From contig CAIVAT010000034.1 of assembly GCA_903903985.1 (NCBI GenBank), positions 62,001 to 126,000 of the forward strand: DNA of 64,000 bases, in the 5' to 3' direction. The DNA comes from an uncultured Bacteroidales bacterium (GTDB lineage: Bacteria > Bacteroidota > Bacteroidia > Bacteroidales > FEN-979). Both the position numbers and the translations under genes were made by a program. Position 1 is the first letter of the stretch. Each line of letters opens with the position of its first letter. Shown piece by piece: positions 1 through 8,815 of the stretch. A model generated the notes under the pieces. The model saw only the letters and a list, made by a program, of their open reading frames with translations, searched no databases and was not told the origin of the DNA.

Positions 1-1
1 T

Positions 2-3000
2 CTTGGTCTGGTTACGACCTATGACCCTACTCCCGACCTGTTATATATGACAGATTATTACTGGAAAATTGTCCCTGGGAATACACAGGGTGAGCCAATA
101 GGTTGTCCGATATGGAAATTTACCACCGGGCCTGATCCCACCATCATCCTATTCCCCTATTGTGAAAGTTTCGACGGGGTGGATTTCGCTCCTTACGGTT
201 GGACCAATAAAAAAACAGCCGGCTCCGGTACCCCTGGAATATGGGACCGCCAGACATCAGGAACCTACCCTACCTGTGCACCATACTCGGGCGCTGGAAT
301 GGCCAGGTATAGCTGTTATAGTCTGTCATCCGGAACGGCGGGCATCCTGGTTACCCCCCCGATAAACCTCCCGTCAGACCTTTACAGGGTTACGTTCTGG
401 ATGTACCGCGACAGCGGATATCCGGGATATTCAAATGAGGTTGTCAATGTTTTCTATAACACATCGCCTACCAGTACCGGTGGCACTTTGCTTGGAACAA
501 TACACCGCTCGTATTCTTTGAGCCCGCCGGAAGCGGTTGCCAATGAGTGGTATCCATACTATTTCGACCTGCCGCCAGGCTCGGGCGGACCCGGACGATA
601 CATTGGTTTTGAAGCAGTCAGCCAGTATGGGAATAATATTTTCCTGGATGACGTGTGCGTCGTGGAACAACCGCTTTGCCCGGCTCCGGTCAACCTGACG
701 GCTTCGAATATTACAACCAATTCGGCCGATATTGGCTGGTCAAGTCCCGGTTCGTACTGGGATGTGGAATACGGGGCGGTTCCATACCTGTTTACAGGGA
801 CACCTACATTTTCCACAACATCCAACCCTTATCCATTGGGAGGTTTGACCGCCAATACCTCCTATGCCTACAAAGTGCGTAACGTTTGCGTAGGCGGATT
901 GTACAGTACATGGTCAGGGCCCTATGTCTTTACAACGATGTGCAATTCTGTTGCTTTACCCTATTCCGAAAACTTTGACGGGGTTGTAGCACCTGCCATC
1001 CCACCCTGCATGACTGTGACCAATGACAACGGGGACGGAGTCAAATGGACAACCTACGCAACGAATCCATTATCCTCCCCAAATTCGATGTCTATCGGGT
1101 TTAGCACATCACTTGCCATGAATGACTGGTTCTTCAGTCCGGGCCTGAACCTGACGGCAGGGGTCAACTATACTGTGAAATTCTGGTACAGGGCGCAATT
1201 GGCAACCTACCCGGAAAAGCTGCAGGTACTCTGGGGCACATCGCCCAGCGCTGCAGGAATGACCGGCGGTACCATATGGGATAATCCCAGCGTTGTCAAT
1301 ACTACTTATGCAGCAGACAGTGGCACTTTTACACCCCCGGCAAACGGAGTTTACTACGTTGGCTGGCATGGTTACAGCAATGTAAATATGTACCGGCTCT
1401 ATGTGGATGATGTTTCAGTTAAAGCCGGTGCCTATATCAATGCAGGTACGGACAAGTATACCGTGTCTGCAGGCACTCTTACTTTTGGCACATCCGGTTC
1501 GGATTATCCTCCCCTGCCTGCGGGTTTCTTCGGGCCGGGATCTATGCCCTTCGAAGGCACAATTTTCCTCCAAGGCCATCATTCCAATGGTTCAAAGGAC
1601 CCTGACGGAGATGTTTCCATCAACCGGACTGTACCATTGGCTTTTGGATCCCCGCCATCCGTGGGGACAGTTCCCACTGAAATGACCCAGCTCAGTCTAA
1701 GCAGCTCGGCACCCATCCTTGTTCAATATGATGTGCCGCCCATGCAACCTGATTCATTTTTTGATGTTTTCTTTGAAATTCCATTATCGGGTGTCCCGCC
1801 AATGGGAACCTCTCAAATTACGCTGCAAAATCAGTATGGGGGTATGTTTTTGTTAAATCAATCCGTTCAGCCGGTCATTACGTTTGTGAATACCATGAAT
1901 CCGTCGGAGGTTTATACATTCGATCCGGAGGGGATGGGACGTCCTGCTCTTTCTTACTCTTCAACCGTGGCATATCCCTGGACACTTTCGCCAATCCCCG
2001 GCCAGTTTGATCCCCTTGTACCCGAGACCGGCGAGGAGGAATTGAAATTACTTACCCCCTCGGGCAGTTCGATCAGTTTAGCACCTCTCCTGGAACGCGA
2101 CGATAACAATTTCATGGTTGAAATGAATGAAAATGCTGTTGCCACCATGTTTCATGGGAATGGCTTCAATGACGGTCAGTTTTACTATTATCCCAACACC
2201 AACTGGTGGAATGTGTGGTGGTATGATCATCCGATCAGGACCAACAGAATGAAATATATCCTGAGGCCTGTCATGAACATCTCTCCAAGATTGACGTCGT
2301 TGAACAGTTCTGTTGAAATTGTCTATACCTACTCCACTCCCCAATGGTACTCCTGGGTGACCGCACCACGCCCGCCTTTGCCTTCGGATGTACCCACGCT
2401 GACCCAGGAAAATCTGATGATCCAACGGTCTCCATCATTATTTAGCTATTCCGGCGAAATTACAAGTCCAATCCCGGTTCCTCTGACGACTCCTTATATT
2501 TTACCCTATTACAATCCTGAATGGATGTCGGTGGACATCCGTGGTTATAATTTTTACCTGTCCGGGCTTTTAAACCATGTATGCTTCAGGCCGGCCACTC
2601 CATCGGTTGATTTCGGGGATGCACCTCAACCCTATCCCACCCTGTTACTAAATAACGGGGCCAGGCATACCATTGTCGCAGGCGTATTCATGGGGAACCT
2701 CATTGATGCAGAGGCAGACGGACAACCCAATGCAAATGCCACCGGCGACGATATAGCCCCTCCTTTGGCCGATGATGAAGATGGGGTCACCTTCAATACG
2801 CCATTGAATCCCGGTCAGGTAGCCACCCTGACGGTAAAGTCATCCATGGCCAATGCCCTCCTGCAAGGCTGGATCGATTTCAATGCCGATGGTGACTGGG
2901 CCGATGCAGGTGAACAGATCATGACAAACCTGGTGGCGGTTGCCGGAAATAATGTAGTGAATTTCAATGTTCCTGCAGGAGCAAAATCAGGACTTACCTT

Positions 3001-6000
3001 TGCCCGGTTCAGGTTAAGCACGATGCCAAATTTAACTTATACGGGTCTTGCACCCAATGGAGAGGTCGAAGACTACCAGGTCAATATTGAAACAATGCAA
3101 CAATTTGATTTTGGAGATGCACCTGATCCTACCTACCCAACCTTGCTGGCAAGCAATGGAGCAAGGCACATTGTTACCGGATTAAAGCTTGGGACCTTGA
3201 TTGATGCTGAGCCAAATGGCCAGCCAAATGCCACAGCAACCGGCGATGATAATAATAACCTGAATGATGAAGATGGCATTTGGTGGGGATGCGATTTTAT
3301 ACCCGGACAGGTGAATACGATTAAAGTGACCGCCAGTGGGCCAGGATTCCTGAACGCCTGGTTTGATTTCAATATTGACGGCGACTGGGCTGATCCTGGT
3401 GAACAGGTCTTCACGAATGTTGCACTCCTTGCCGGAACTACCGATCTGTTTGTGAATGTTCCTGCCGGTGCATCCTTGGGAAATACTTTTGCACGCTTCA
3501 GGTTCAGTTCACAGCAAAATTTGAGTTATACAGGTCTTGCACAAGATGGTGAGGTAGAAGACTATATGGTCACGATCCATCCGCCAGAAGAGATGGATTA
3601 TGGTGATGCCCCAGATCCGACCTATCCGACGCTCGCGGCTTCCAATGGAGCCAGGCATCGCCATGACCCCAATATCCCGTTATTCCTCGGAAACAAAATT
3701 GATTGGGAAATAAATGGCCAACCCAATCCGCTGGCCAATGGCGATGACATGAATAACCTTTCCGACGAAGATGGGGTCATTTTCCTTACGCCGATGCTCC
3801 CGGGAGGTGTGGCAACAATCAATGTGACTGCTTCGATGGGTGGTGGCGCATTGCAGGGATGGATCGATTTCAACCAGAATGGCACCTGGGATCCGACGGA
3901 GCAAATTTTCACCAACACCGTCCTTGTCGCTGGAGTTCAACTACTTACTTTCAATGTTCCTCCCAATGCACTGCTTGGCAAAACCTATGCCCGTTTCCGT
4001 TACAGCACCATGGGAAATTTGATGCCATATGGTTGTGCTCCAAACGGAGAAGTTGAAGACTATATGATCTATATCGGGGATTATGATCTGGGCGATGCCC
4101 CGGATCCTTCCTACCCGACGTTACTTGCTTCAAACGGAGCAATTCATAAGAAAACCGGGCTTTACATGGGAGTTCGTATTGATGCTGAACCAAACGGACA
4201 ACCTAATGCCACAGCTACCGGGGATGATACCAACCCGCCGGGATTAAACGATGAAGATGGCGTTTGGTGGCCCTGCAATTTCGTACCCGGACAGGTTAAT
4301 ACTGTAAAAGTCACCACTTCAGGACCAGGATTCCTGAATGCCTGGATTGATTATAACATCGACGGCGACTGGAGCGATCAGGGGGAACAGGTTTTCACCA
4401 ATGTTGCCCTTCCTCTCGGGACAACCGATCTTTTTGTGGCTGTACCTCCCACTGCCTCTTTTGGAACCACCATTGCACGATTCCGTTTCAGTACGCAACA
4501 AAATCTCTCCTATACAGGATATGCAAGTGATGGAGAAGTTGAAGACTACACGATCGTCATCCAGCCGACCCAGGAGATGGAGTATGGTGATTTGCCTGAT
4601 CCGCCCTATCCTACCCTTGCAGCATCCAACGGTGCCCGCCATGCACATGATCTGAATAATCCAATCCCTATATTCCTTGGAAACCTCATCGATTGGGAAA
4701 TGGATGGCCTGCCAAGTCCGAATGCAAAAGGTGATGACCTGAATGCAATACCCGACGAAGATGGGGTCATTTTCAATACGCCTTTGATTCCGGGCATGCC
4801 TGCATTAATTACAGTAACGGCTTCAATGGGAGGTGGGGCCTTCCAGGCATGGATCGACTACAACCACGATGGAGACTTTATGGATGCCGGAGAACAGGTC
4901 TTCACCAATCTGGTTCTCATTGCAGGTCCTCAACCACTGAATTTCATTGTTCCGCAAAACGCCTTATTGGGCAATACATATGCACGTTTCCGTTACAGTA
5001 CCATGGCCAACCTGATGCCTTACGGTTGCGCCCCGAATGGCGAAGTGGAGGATTACGCTGTATTTATTGGCCAGCCCGAGACCTATGACTACGGTGATGC
5101 TCCTGATCCCACCTATCCAACCCTGTTGATAAACAACGGAGCCCGTCATCTGATCGACAACGTGACCTATCTTGGTTCATTGATTGATGCCGAAATTGAC
5201 GGACAACCTTCGGCACTTGCTACCGGGGACGACTTCGCCGGCCTCGATGATGAAGACGGCGTCACCTTCATGTGGCCTTTGTCTGCAGGAATCCCATGCA
5301 AATTGAAGGTGAAAGCATCCGTCGGCGACGCCTTGTTCAACTGCTGGATCGATTACAATGGCAATGGCTCCTGGGCTGAACCCAACGAACATGTTTTCGT
5401 TGACCGTAATCTCCTTGCAGGGGATAATTATCTCACCTTCATCCCGCCCCGCGGCATTCATCCGGGAACGACCTATGCCCGCTTCCGTTTCAGCCATCAA
5501 CCGGCTCTTTCCTTTAACGGCACGGCATATGACGGGGAAGTAGAAGATTATGCGGTAAATGTAACCCAATATACCGATACCAAATGGCAGCAGCTGCCCG
5601 ACACGCTCCTGCCCGGGTTGCACGCCACAGATGGAAACATCCTTGCTGATGACTGGGTGTGTAACGGCGAAGTCGTAACGGATGTCCACTGGTGGGGAAA
5701 TTATGAAATGGGACCGACAGGCGGTGAATTAAGACGTCTGGGAATCAATCATTTCCAATTGAATATTTACTCCAGTTCAAACTGCCTCCCAAACAACATT
5801 GTTAAGAGCTATATGGTACCATTCGTTGCCGGAATGGAAATCCCGACAGGCCTCATAAACAACGAAGGTTCACCTATTTACAGATATGACTTCCTGTTGC
5901 CGGAACCATTCATCCAGGTCAAGGACTCAACCTACTGGCTCTCGATTCAGGCAATCTCAAACGATGTTCAGAACCCTCCATCCTGGCGCTGGCAGGATGC

Positions 6001-6676
6001 CAACCGTTGGTTATTCCCGATTCTCTGCGGAGCAGCTAATAATAACGGCATCTGGCAGACCATTACCTGGCCATTCCCTCCACTGGTCAAATTTGAGGAT
6101 CTTGCCTTCAGGATGACCTCCTGGAGAGTGGATAGTCTTAACCTGCAAAACATTGATGTCGTCGGTGGTCAGAATATTTGTTACGATGCAAACAAGGTGA
6201 TCATCGTGGCTGGCGGTGGAACCACGTTCACGGTATACCCGGGTGGCAGTGCAACCATGATCGCAGGAGAGAGGATCGCGTACCTGTATGGCACAACGGT
6301 AAAATCAGGTGGATACATGCGGGGGTCTATCACTACGACAGGCGAGTTCTGCAATTGGCTGAAAACTTCATTGGTAGCGAATGCCATCACCGAACCGGAA
6401 GACAAGACTCCTCCAGAATTGATCATTCAAAACGCGGAATTTAAAGTTTACCCGAACCCAACGACCGGGGAGTTTATTATTGAACTTTCTGCAGCTACCG
6501 AAACCAACGAGATATCTGTAGAAATTTACAGCATGCTGGGCACCAGAGTGTTTTCGAAAAAATTTGAGGGAAGCACCAAATCCACAGTTTCGCTGGCTTC
6601 ACAACAACCCGGAATCTACATCCTTCATGTTACAACAGGTAAGGAGACCCGGATGGTCAAGATTATTAAATTATAA
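2..6676 (+). CDS. Giant T9SS-sorted surface adhesin with six GEVEDY domains, 5' end outside the window
   Basis: The reading frame is open from base 2, well upstream of the first ATG at 47, so the gene starts outside the window and its signal peptide is not seen. Numbering from that ATG, I see a MAM/choice-of-anchor-J-like region (about 35-210, opening FPYCESFDG), a fibronectin type III-like domain (about 212-298), a second anchor-J-like region (about 300-467, YSENFDG), an uncharacterised stretch, six GEVEDY domains (about 855-1841), another domain containing HFQLNIYSSS, and a type IX sorting domain from VYPNPTTGEF to the C-terminus ending VKIIKL. T9SS cargo with this tail is exported across the outer membrane and anchored or released. 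A role in adhesion or matrix binding is inferred from the domains; no catalytic residues were seen. Two hairpins follow the stop codon. Confidence 0.9.
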   Translation, partial: LGLVTTYDPTPDLLYMTDYYWKIVPGNTQGEPIGCPIWKFTTGPDPTIILFPYCESFDGVDFAPYGWTNKKTAGSGTPGIWDRQTSGTYPTCAPYSGAGMARYSCYSLSSGTAGILVTPPINLPSDLYRVTFWMYRDSGYPGYSNEVVNVFYNTSPTSTGGTLLGTIHRSYSLSPPEAVANEWYPYYFDLPPGSGGPGRYIGFEAVSQYGNNIFLDDVCVVEQPLCPAPVNLTASNITTNSADIGWSSPGSYWDVEYGAVPYLFTGTPTFSTTSNPYPLGGLTANTSYAYKVRNVCVGGLYSTWSGPYVFTTMCNSVALPYSENFDGVVAPAIPPCMTVTNDNGDGVKWTTYATNPLSSPNSMSIGFSTSLAMNDWFFSPGLNLTAGVNYTVKFWYRAQLATYPEKLQVLWGTSPSAAGMTGGTIWDNPSVVNTTYAADSGTFTPPANGVYYVGWHGYSNVNMYRLYVDDVSVKAGAYINAGTDKYTVSAGTLTFGTSGSDYPPLPAGFFGPGSMPFEGTIFLQGHHSNGSKDPDGDVSINRTVPLAFGSPPSVGTVPTEMTQLSLSSSAPILVQYDVPPMQPDSFFDVFFEIPLSGVPPMGTSQITLQNQYGGMFLLNQSVQPVITFVNTMNPSEVYTFDPEGMGRPALSYSSTVAYPWTLSPIPGQFDPLVPETGEEELKLLTPSGSSISLAPLLERDDNNFMVEMNENAVATMFHGNGFNDGQFYYYPNTNWWNVWWYDHPIRTNRMKYILRPVMNISPRLTSLNSSVEIVYTYSTPQWYSWVTAPRPPLPSDVPTLTQENLMIQRSPSLFSYSGEITSPIPVPLTTPYILPYYNPEWMSVDIRGYNFYLSGLLNHVCFRPATPSVDFGDAPQPYPTLLLNNGARHTIVAGVFMGNLIDAEADGQPNANATGDDIAPPLADDEDGVTFNTPLNPGQVATLTVKSSMANALLQGWIDFNADGDWADAGEQIMTNLVAVAGNNVVNFNVPAGAKSGLTFARFRLSTMPNLTYTGLAPNGEVEDYQVNIETMQQFDFGDAPDPTYPTLLASNGARHIVTGLKLGTLIDAEPNGQPNATATGDDNNNLNDEDGIWWGCDFIPGQVNTIKVTASGPGFLNAWFDFNIDGDWADPGEQVFTNVALLAGTTDLFVNVPAGASLGNTFARFRFSSQQNLSYTGLAQDGEVEDYMVTIHPPEEMDYGDAPDPTYPTLAASNGARHRHDPNIPLFLGNKIDWEINGQPNPLANGDDMNNLSDEDGVIFLTPMLPGGVATINVTASMGGGALQGWIDFNQNGTWDPTEQIFTNTVLVAGVQLLTFNVPPNALLGKTYARFRYSTMGNLMPYGCAPNGEVEDYMIYIGDYDLGDAPDPSYPTLLASNGAIHKKTGLYMGVRIDAEPNGQPNATATGDDTNPPGLNDEDGVWWPCNFVPGQVNTVKVTTSGPGFLNAWIDYNIDGDWSDQGEQVFTNVALPLGTTDLFVAVPPTASFGTTIARFRFSTQQNLSYTGYASDGEVEDYTIVIQPTQEMEYGDLPDPPYPTLAASNGARHAHDLNNPIPIFLGNLIDWEMDGLPSPNAKGDDLNAIPDEDGVIFNTPLIPGMPALITVTASMGGGAFQAWIDYNHDGDFMDAGEQVFTNLVLIAGPQPLNFIVPQNALLGNTYARFRYSTMANLMPYGCAPNGEVEDYAVFIGQPETYDYGDAPDPTYPTLLINNGARHLIDNVTYLGSLIDAEIDGQPSALATGDDFAGLDDEDGVTFMWPLSAGIPCKLKVKASVGDALFNCWIDYNGNGSWAEPNEHVFVDRNLLAGDNYLTFIPPRGIHPGTTYARFRFSHQPALSFNGTAYDGEVEDYAVNVTQYTDTKWQQLPDTLLPGLHATDGNILADDWVCNGEVVTDVHWWGNYEMGPTGGELRRLGINHFQLNIYSSSNCLPNNIVKSYMVPFVAGMEIPTGLINNEGSPIYRYDFLLPEPFIQVKDSTYWLSIQAISNDVQNPPSWRWQDANRWLFPILCGAANNNGIWQTITWPFPPLVKFEDLAFRMTSWRVDSLNLQNIDVVGGQNICYDANKVIIVAGGGTTFTVYPGGSATMIAGERIAYLYGTTVKSGGYMRGSITTTGEFCNWLKTSLVANAITEPEDKTPPELIIQNAEFKVYPNPTTGEFIIELSAATETNEISVEIYSMLGTRVFSKKFEGSTKSTVSLASQQPGIYILHVTTGKETRMVKIIKL
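2609..5570 (+). repeat. Six tandem GEVEDY domain repeats inside the adhesin gene
   Basis: Six units of about 480-490 bases each encode a domain opening with D(F/Y)GDAPDP-type residues and closing with GEVEDY. Approximate starts are 2609, 3107, 3595, 4083, 4579 and 5086. Units 2 and 4 share an unusual WW.C(D/N)F segment and the GPGFLNAW motif. Units 3 and 5 share an IDWE segment and MGGGA(L/F)Q. The order therefore looks like 1-(2-3)-(4-5)-6, as if a two-domain block of about 980 bases had been duplicated. Confidence 0.9.
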
Positions 6677-6684
6677 GACGTGAG

Positions 6685-6718
6685 ACGATGGGCGTGGAAG
6701 AGATTCCGCGTCCATCGT
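6685..6718 (+). terminator. Hairpin just after the adhesin stop codon
   Basis: The arms ACGATGGGCGTGGAA and TTCCGCGTCCATCGT can pair over 15 bases with two imperfect positions around a GAGA loop, followed by only three Ts. It lies 8 bases past the stop codon and could act as a terminator or as a 3'-end stabiliser. The T tract is too short for a confident intrinsic terminator. Confidence 0.5.
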
Positions 6719-6787
6719 TTATCCGAAAACAATCCTGCAGGATCGCTGGCTTTCAGAATGAGGAGATTTCAATTTGAAAGCATTAAG

Positions 6788-6822
6788 AAAGGGAAATAAG
6801 CAAAACTTACTTCCCTTTTTTT
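6788..6822 (+). terminator. Intrinsic terminator between the adhesin and the next gene
   Basis: The arms AAAGGGAAATAAG and CTTACTTCCCTTT pair over 13 bases with a single mismatch around a CAAAA loop, and the second arm runs into seven Ts. This is the classic intrinsic terminator shape on the plus strand. It makes the gene at 6853 likely to have its own promoter. Confidence 0.7.
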
Positions 6823-6852
6823 CGGAACAGTGAACCATAAAAATATAAACAG

Positions 6853-7995
6853 ATGAAAGCCCGGGCAGTTTATTTCCTGATGATGATGTTCATTTTATTT
6901 ATATCATTCCCCATGACAGGACAGCCTTTGTTTGAACCGACAACTTTTCCTGTCGCAGCGATAAATCCGATTGTAAATACGGTTGATCCAGGGGTTACCA
7001 ATGCACTTGAGTGGGTCAATGCCGACTGGCACAGGGCCTGGTGGGCATGGGGAGACGCGACGATATACTCTCAAAGCAGGGAGAATTGGATGGCAGTATG
7101 TCCGGAAGGGACTACCACCTACCCGGCAGTAACCCTGTTTGAACTTGATGCGGCCTCGGATTTGAATGTCCGTGAACTTTTAGATTGTGCAAGTTTTGAG
7201 ATCGTATACAACGGAACCAGGGTAACCATTTGGGTGTTTGGCAATGCCAACAACCCTGACAACCTGGACTTTCGCTGGATCGGAGCCTCAGGGATCGGCC
7301 GTTCGTTTATCAATGATGAGCCTGGCTACCTGGTGCGGTTGAATAATAACCCGAATTCGGACAAGCAGTTTTTTAATGCCGTGGATGTTTCCCCGGGAAA
7401 TCCTGCTTTTAATTTTGATTCCTGGTATGGGGCATTTGGCCATTATTCTTTCAATAATTCACCGTTTGCGAACGGGTTACCCAATGCAAGGCCATGGGAC
7501 CATGAGGTCTATGAGCTTTGTTTTCGCGGGCTGGGGCAACGATGGTATTATTGTGCGGGGGATGTGTGGATTGCACATTGCAAATTCTGGCCGGACGGTG
7601 TCTGGAGAAATGAAAATCAAAAAGAACTTGAAGGACATATTGGAGATACGGCCCAATGGGGACTGACAACAACCGATGGTTACCTGTACCTGCCCCAAGG
7701 AGACACCACTGTCCTTAAATTTTATTGCAGCAACCTTACCGGGTCAGTTTTGCAGTATACTTATGTATTAAACAGTTCTTTAAGTAACATTTGCCGGCCA
7801 AATGCAGGATCATTTTCCCTGGCGGCACACAGCGACACCATGCTGAACATTTCAGTTGCAGGCATTGCACCGGCAGGACAACGGGATACGATAAAAATGA
7901 CCGTAAACTCTTTAAAATCGTCGGGATCAGTATGCAGTAATCTGGCTGAAGGTTGGTTCAAACGACGATATTTAGCTGCATTATCTGCAAATTGA
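6853..7995 (+). CDS. Exported protein of unknown function with a chimeric 3' end
   Basis: A 380-residue ORF starts with a signal peptide (about residues 1-24, ending MTGQ). The next 320 residues are rich in Trp, Asn and Gly, consistent with an extracellular beta-sandwich or propeller, but I recognise no family. Residues around 310-345 (APAGQRDTIKMTV) look like the last Ig-like beta-sandwich common in Bacteroidota surface proteins. The ORF then changes character: the final 30 residues (SGSVCSNLAEGWFKRR) match the core of four-helix-bundle proteins, not an exported protein. No T9SS sorting tail is present. I read this as a secreted gene that lost its 3' end through fusion to a four-helix-bundle remnant. 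An assembly join is the alternative. Confidence 0.6.
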   Translation: MKARAVYFLMMMFILFISFPMTGQPLFEPTTFPVAAINPIVNTVDPGVTNALEWVNADWHRAWWAWGDATIYSQSRENWMAVCPEGTTTYPAVTLFELDAASDLNVRELLDCASFEIVYNGTRVTIWVFGNANNPDNLDFRWIGASGIGRSFINDEPGYLVRLNNNPNSDKQFFNAVDVSPGNPAFNFDSWYGAFGHYSFNNSPFANGLPNARPWDHEVYELCFRGLGQRWYYCAGDVWIAHCKFWPDGVWRNENQKELEGHIGDTAQWGLTTTDGYLYLPQGDTTVLKFYCSNLTGSVLQYTYVLNSSLSNICRPNAGSFSLAAHSDTMLNISVAGIAPAGQRDTIKMTVNSLKSSGSVCSNLAEGWFKRRYLAALSAN

Positions 7996-8165
7996 CCGAC
8001 TTCATTCAGGAAGCAAGAGAAACTCAAACCTGGCTTGAGTTCTCATTGGCCTGCGGGTATATTGACAAAGCCGTTTTTGATCAATACCTGGAACAATATG
8101 AGCACCTCATTGCTCAGCTTCTAACAATGGAACAAAAAGCCAACTCATTCTGCTCCCATATCTAA
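7895..8165 (+). pseudogene. Remnant of a four-helix-bundle (TIGR02436-type) protein, truncated and frameshifted
   Basis: Two reading frames together give the C-terminal two-thirds of a four-helix-bundle protein. The first frame, within the preceding ORF, gives SGSVCSNLAEGWFKRRYLAA. The second, at 8004-8165, gives KLTDFIQEARETQTWLEF and a typical final helix ending in SFCSHI. The frames join if one base is added near 7980, which would give AAFICKLTDF. The N-terminal helix normally ahead of this core is missing and is replaced by the exported protein. Family members are about 115-130 residues, so roughly 35-40 are lost. The family is known from 23S rRNA intervening sequences and as free-standing genes. 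No rRNA is nearby. Confidence 0.7.
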
Positions 8166-8175
8166 CGTCTTACGT

Positions 8176-8787
8176 CTATAGTCTAACGTTAAAATAACCA
8201 GCCAGCATCTCCCTCAACTGCTCATACTCCGTCACCACCGGAAATTCGGGATAATCATTGATCACGTTTTGCGGCGGGCGGAACAAGATACCAACATCTG
8301 CCTGTTTCAGCATATTGATGTCATTGTACGAATCGCCCATGGCAATTACCTGGTATTTCAATCCCTGCAGGGCTTCCACGGTCCTTCTTTTCGGGTCAGG
8401 CTGACGCAATGTATAATCAATGATCCGGTTGGTCTCATCCATCACCAGGGTATGGCAAAACAGCGTAGGGCGCCCCAGTTGTTTCATCAGCGGATCGGCA
8501 AACTGGATGAATGTGTCGGAAACAACAATCAGCTGAGTCCTTTCCTTTACCCAGTCGATGAACGCCAATGCTCCGGGCAGGGGTTTAATTTGCGCAATGA
8601 CATTCTGGATATCATGCAGTTTCAATCCATGCCGATCAAGGATCTTCATCCGGCTGTGCATCAGCAGGTTGTAATCCGGTTCATCGCGGGTAGTGCGGCG
8701 CAGTTCCTGGATGCCGGTTTTATCGGCCACGTTGATCCATACTTCAGGAACGAAAACCCCTTCAAGGTCGGAACAAAGAATATACAT
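8176..8787 (-). CDS. thrH: ThrH-type bifunctional phosphoserine phosphatase / homoserine phosphotransferase
   Basis: A HAD-superfamily enzyme of 203 residues, the usual ThrH length. The ORF track start at 8859 is rejected. The ATG at 8787 gives MYILCSDLEGVF, which places HAD motif I (DLEGV) at the expected N-terminal position. Motif II is seen as VVSDTF and motif III as MGDSYNDINML. In Pseudomonas, ThrH dephosphorylates phosphoserine and can transfer the phosphate to homoserine. Here it directly follows threonine synthase on the same strand, which supports a role in making O-phosphohomoserine for ThrC (inference). It is probably translated from the thrC transcript, after a 28-base AT-rich spacer. 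Confidence 0.85.
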   Translation of the reverse strand: MYILCSDLEGVFVPEVWINVADKTGIQELRRTTRDEPDYNLLMHSRMKILDRHGLKLHDIQNVIAQIKPLPGALAFIDWVKERTQLIVVSDTFIQFADPLMKQLGRPTLFCHTLVMDETNRIIDYTLRQPDPKRRTVEALQGLKYQVIAMGDSYNDINMLKQADVGILFRPPQNVINDYPEFPVVTEYEQLREMLAGYFNVRL

Positions 8788-8815
8788 TTTTAGGTTTTGA
8801 AATTTGAAATTTGAA

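Noticed and set aside
5177-5689. 170-residue minus-strand ORF inside the adhesin gene
   Set aside because: It mirrors the sixth GEVEDY repeat, and similar antisense ORFs recur in the other repeats because of shared codon use.
8269-8793. 174-residue plus-strand ORF opposite thrH
   Set aside because: It is a shadow of thrH on the other strand; the minus-strand frame carries all HAD motifs.
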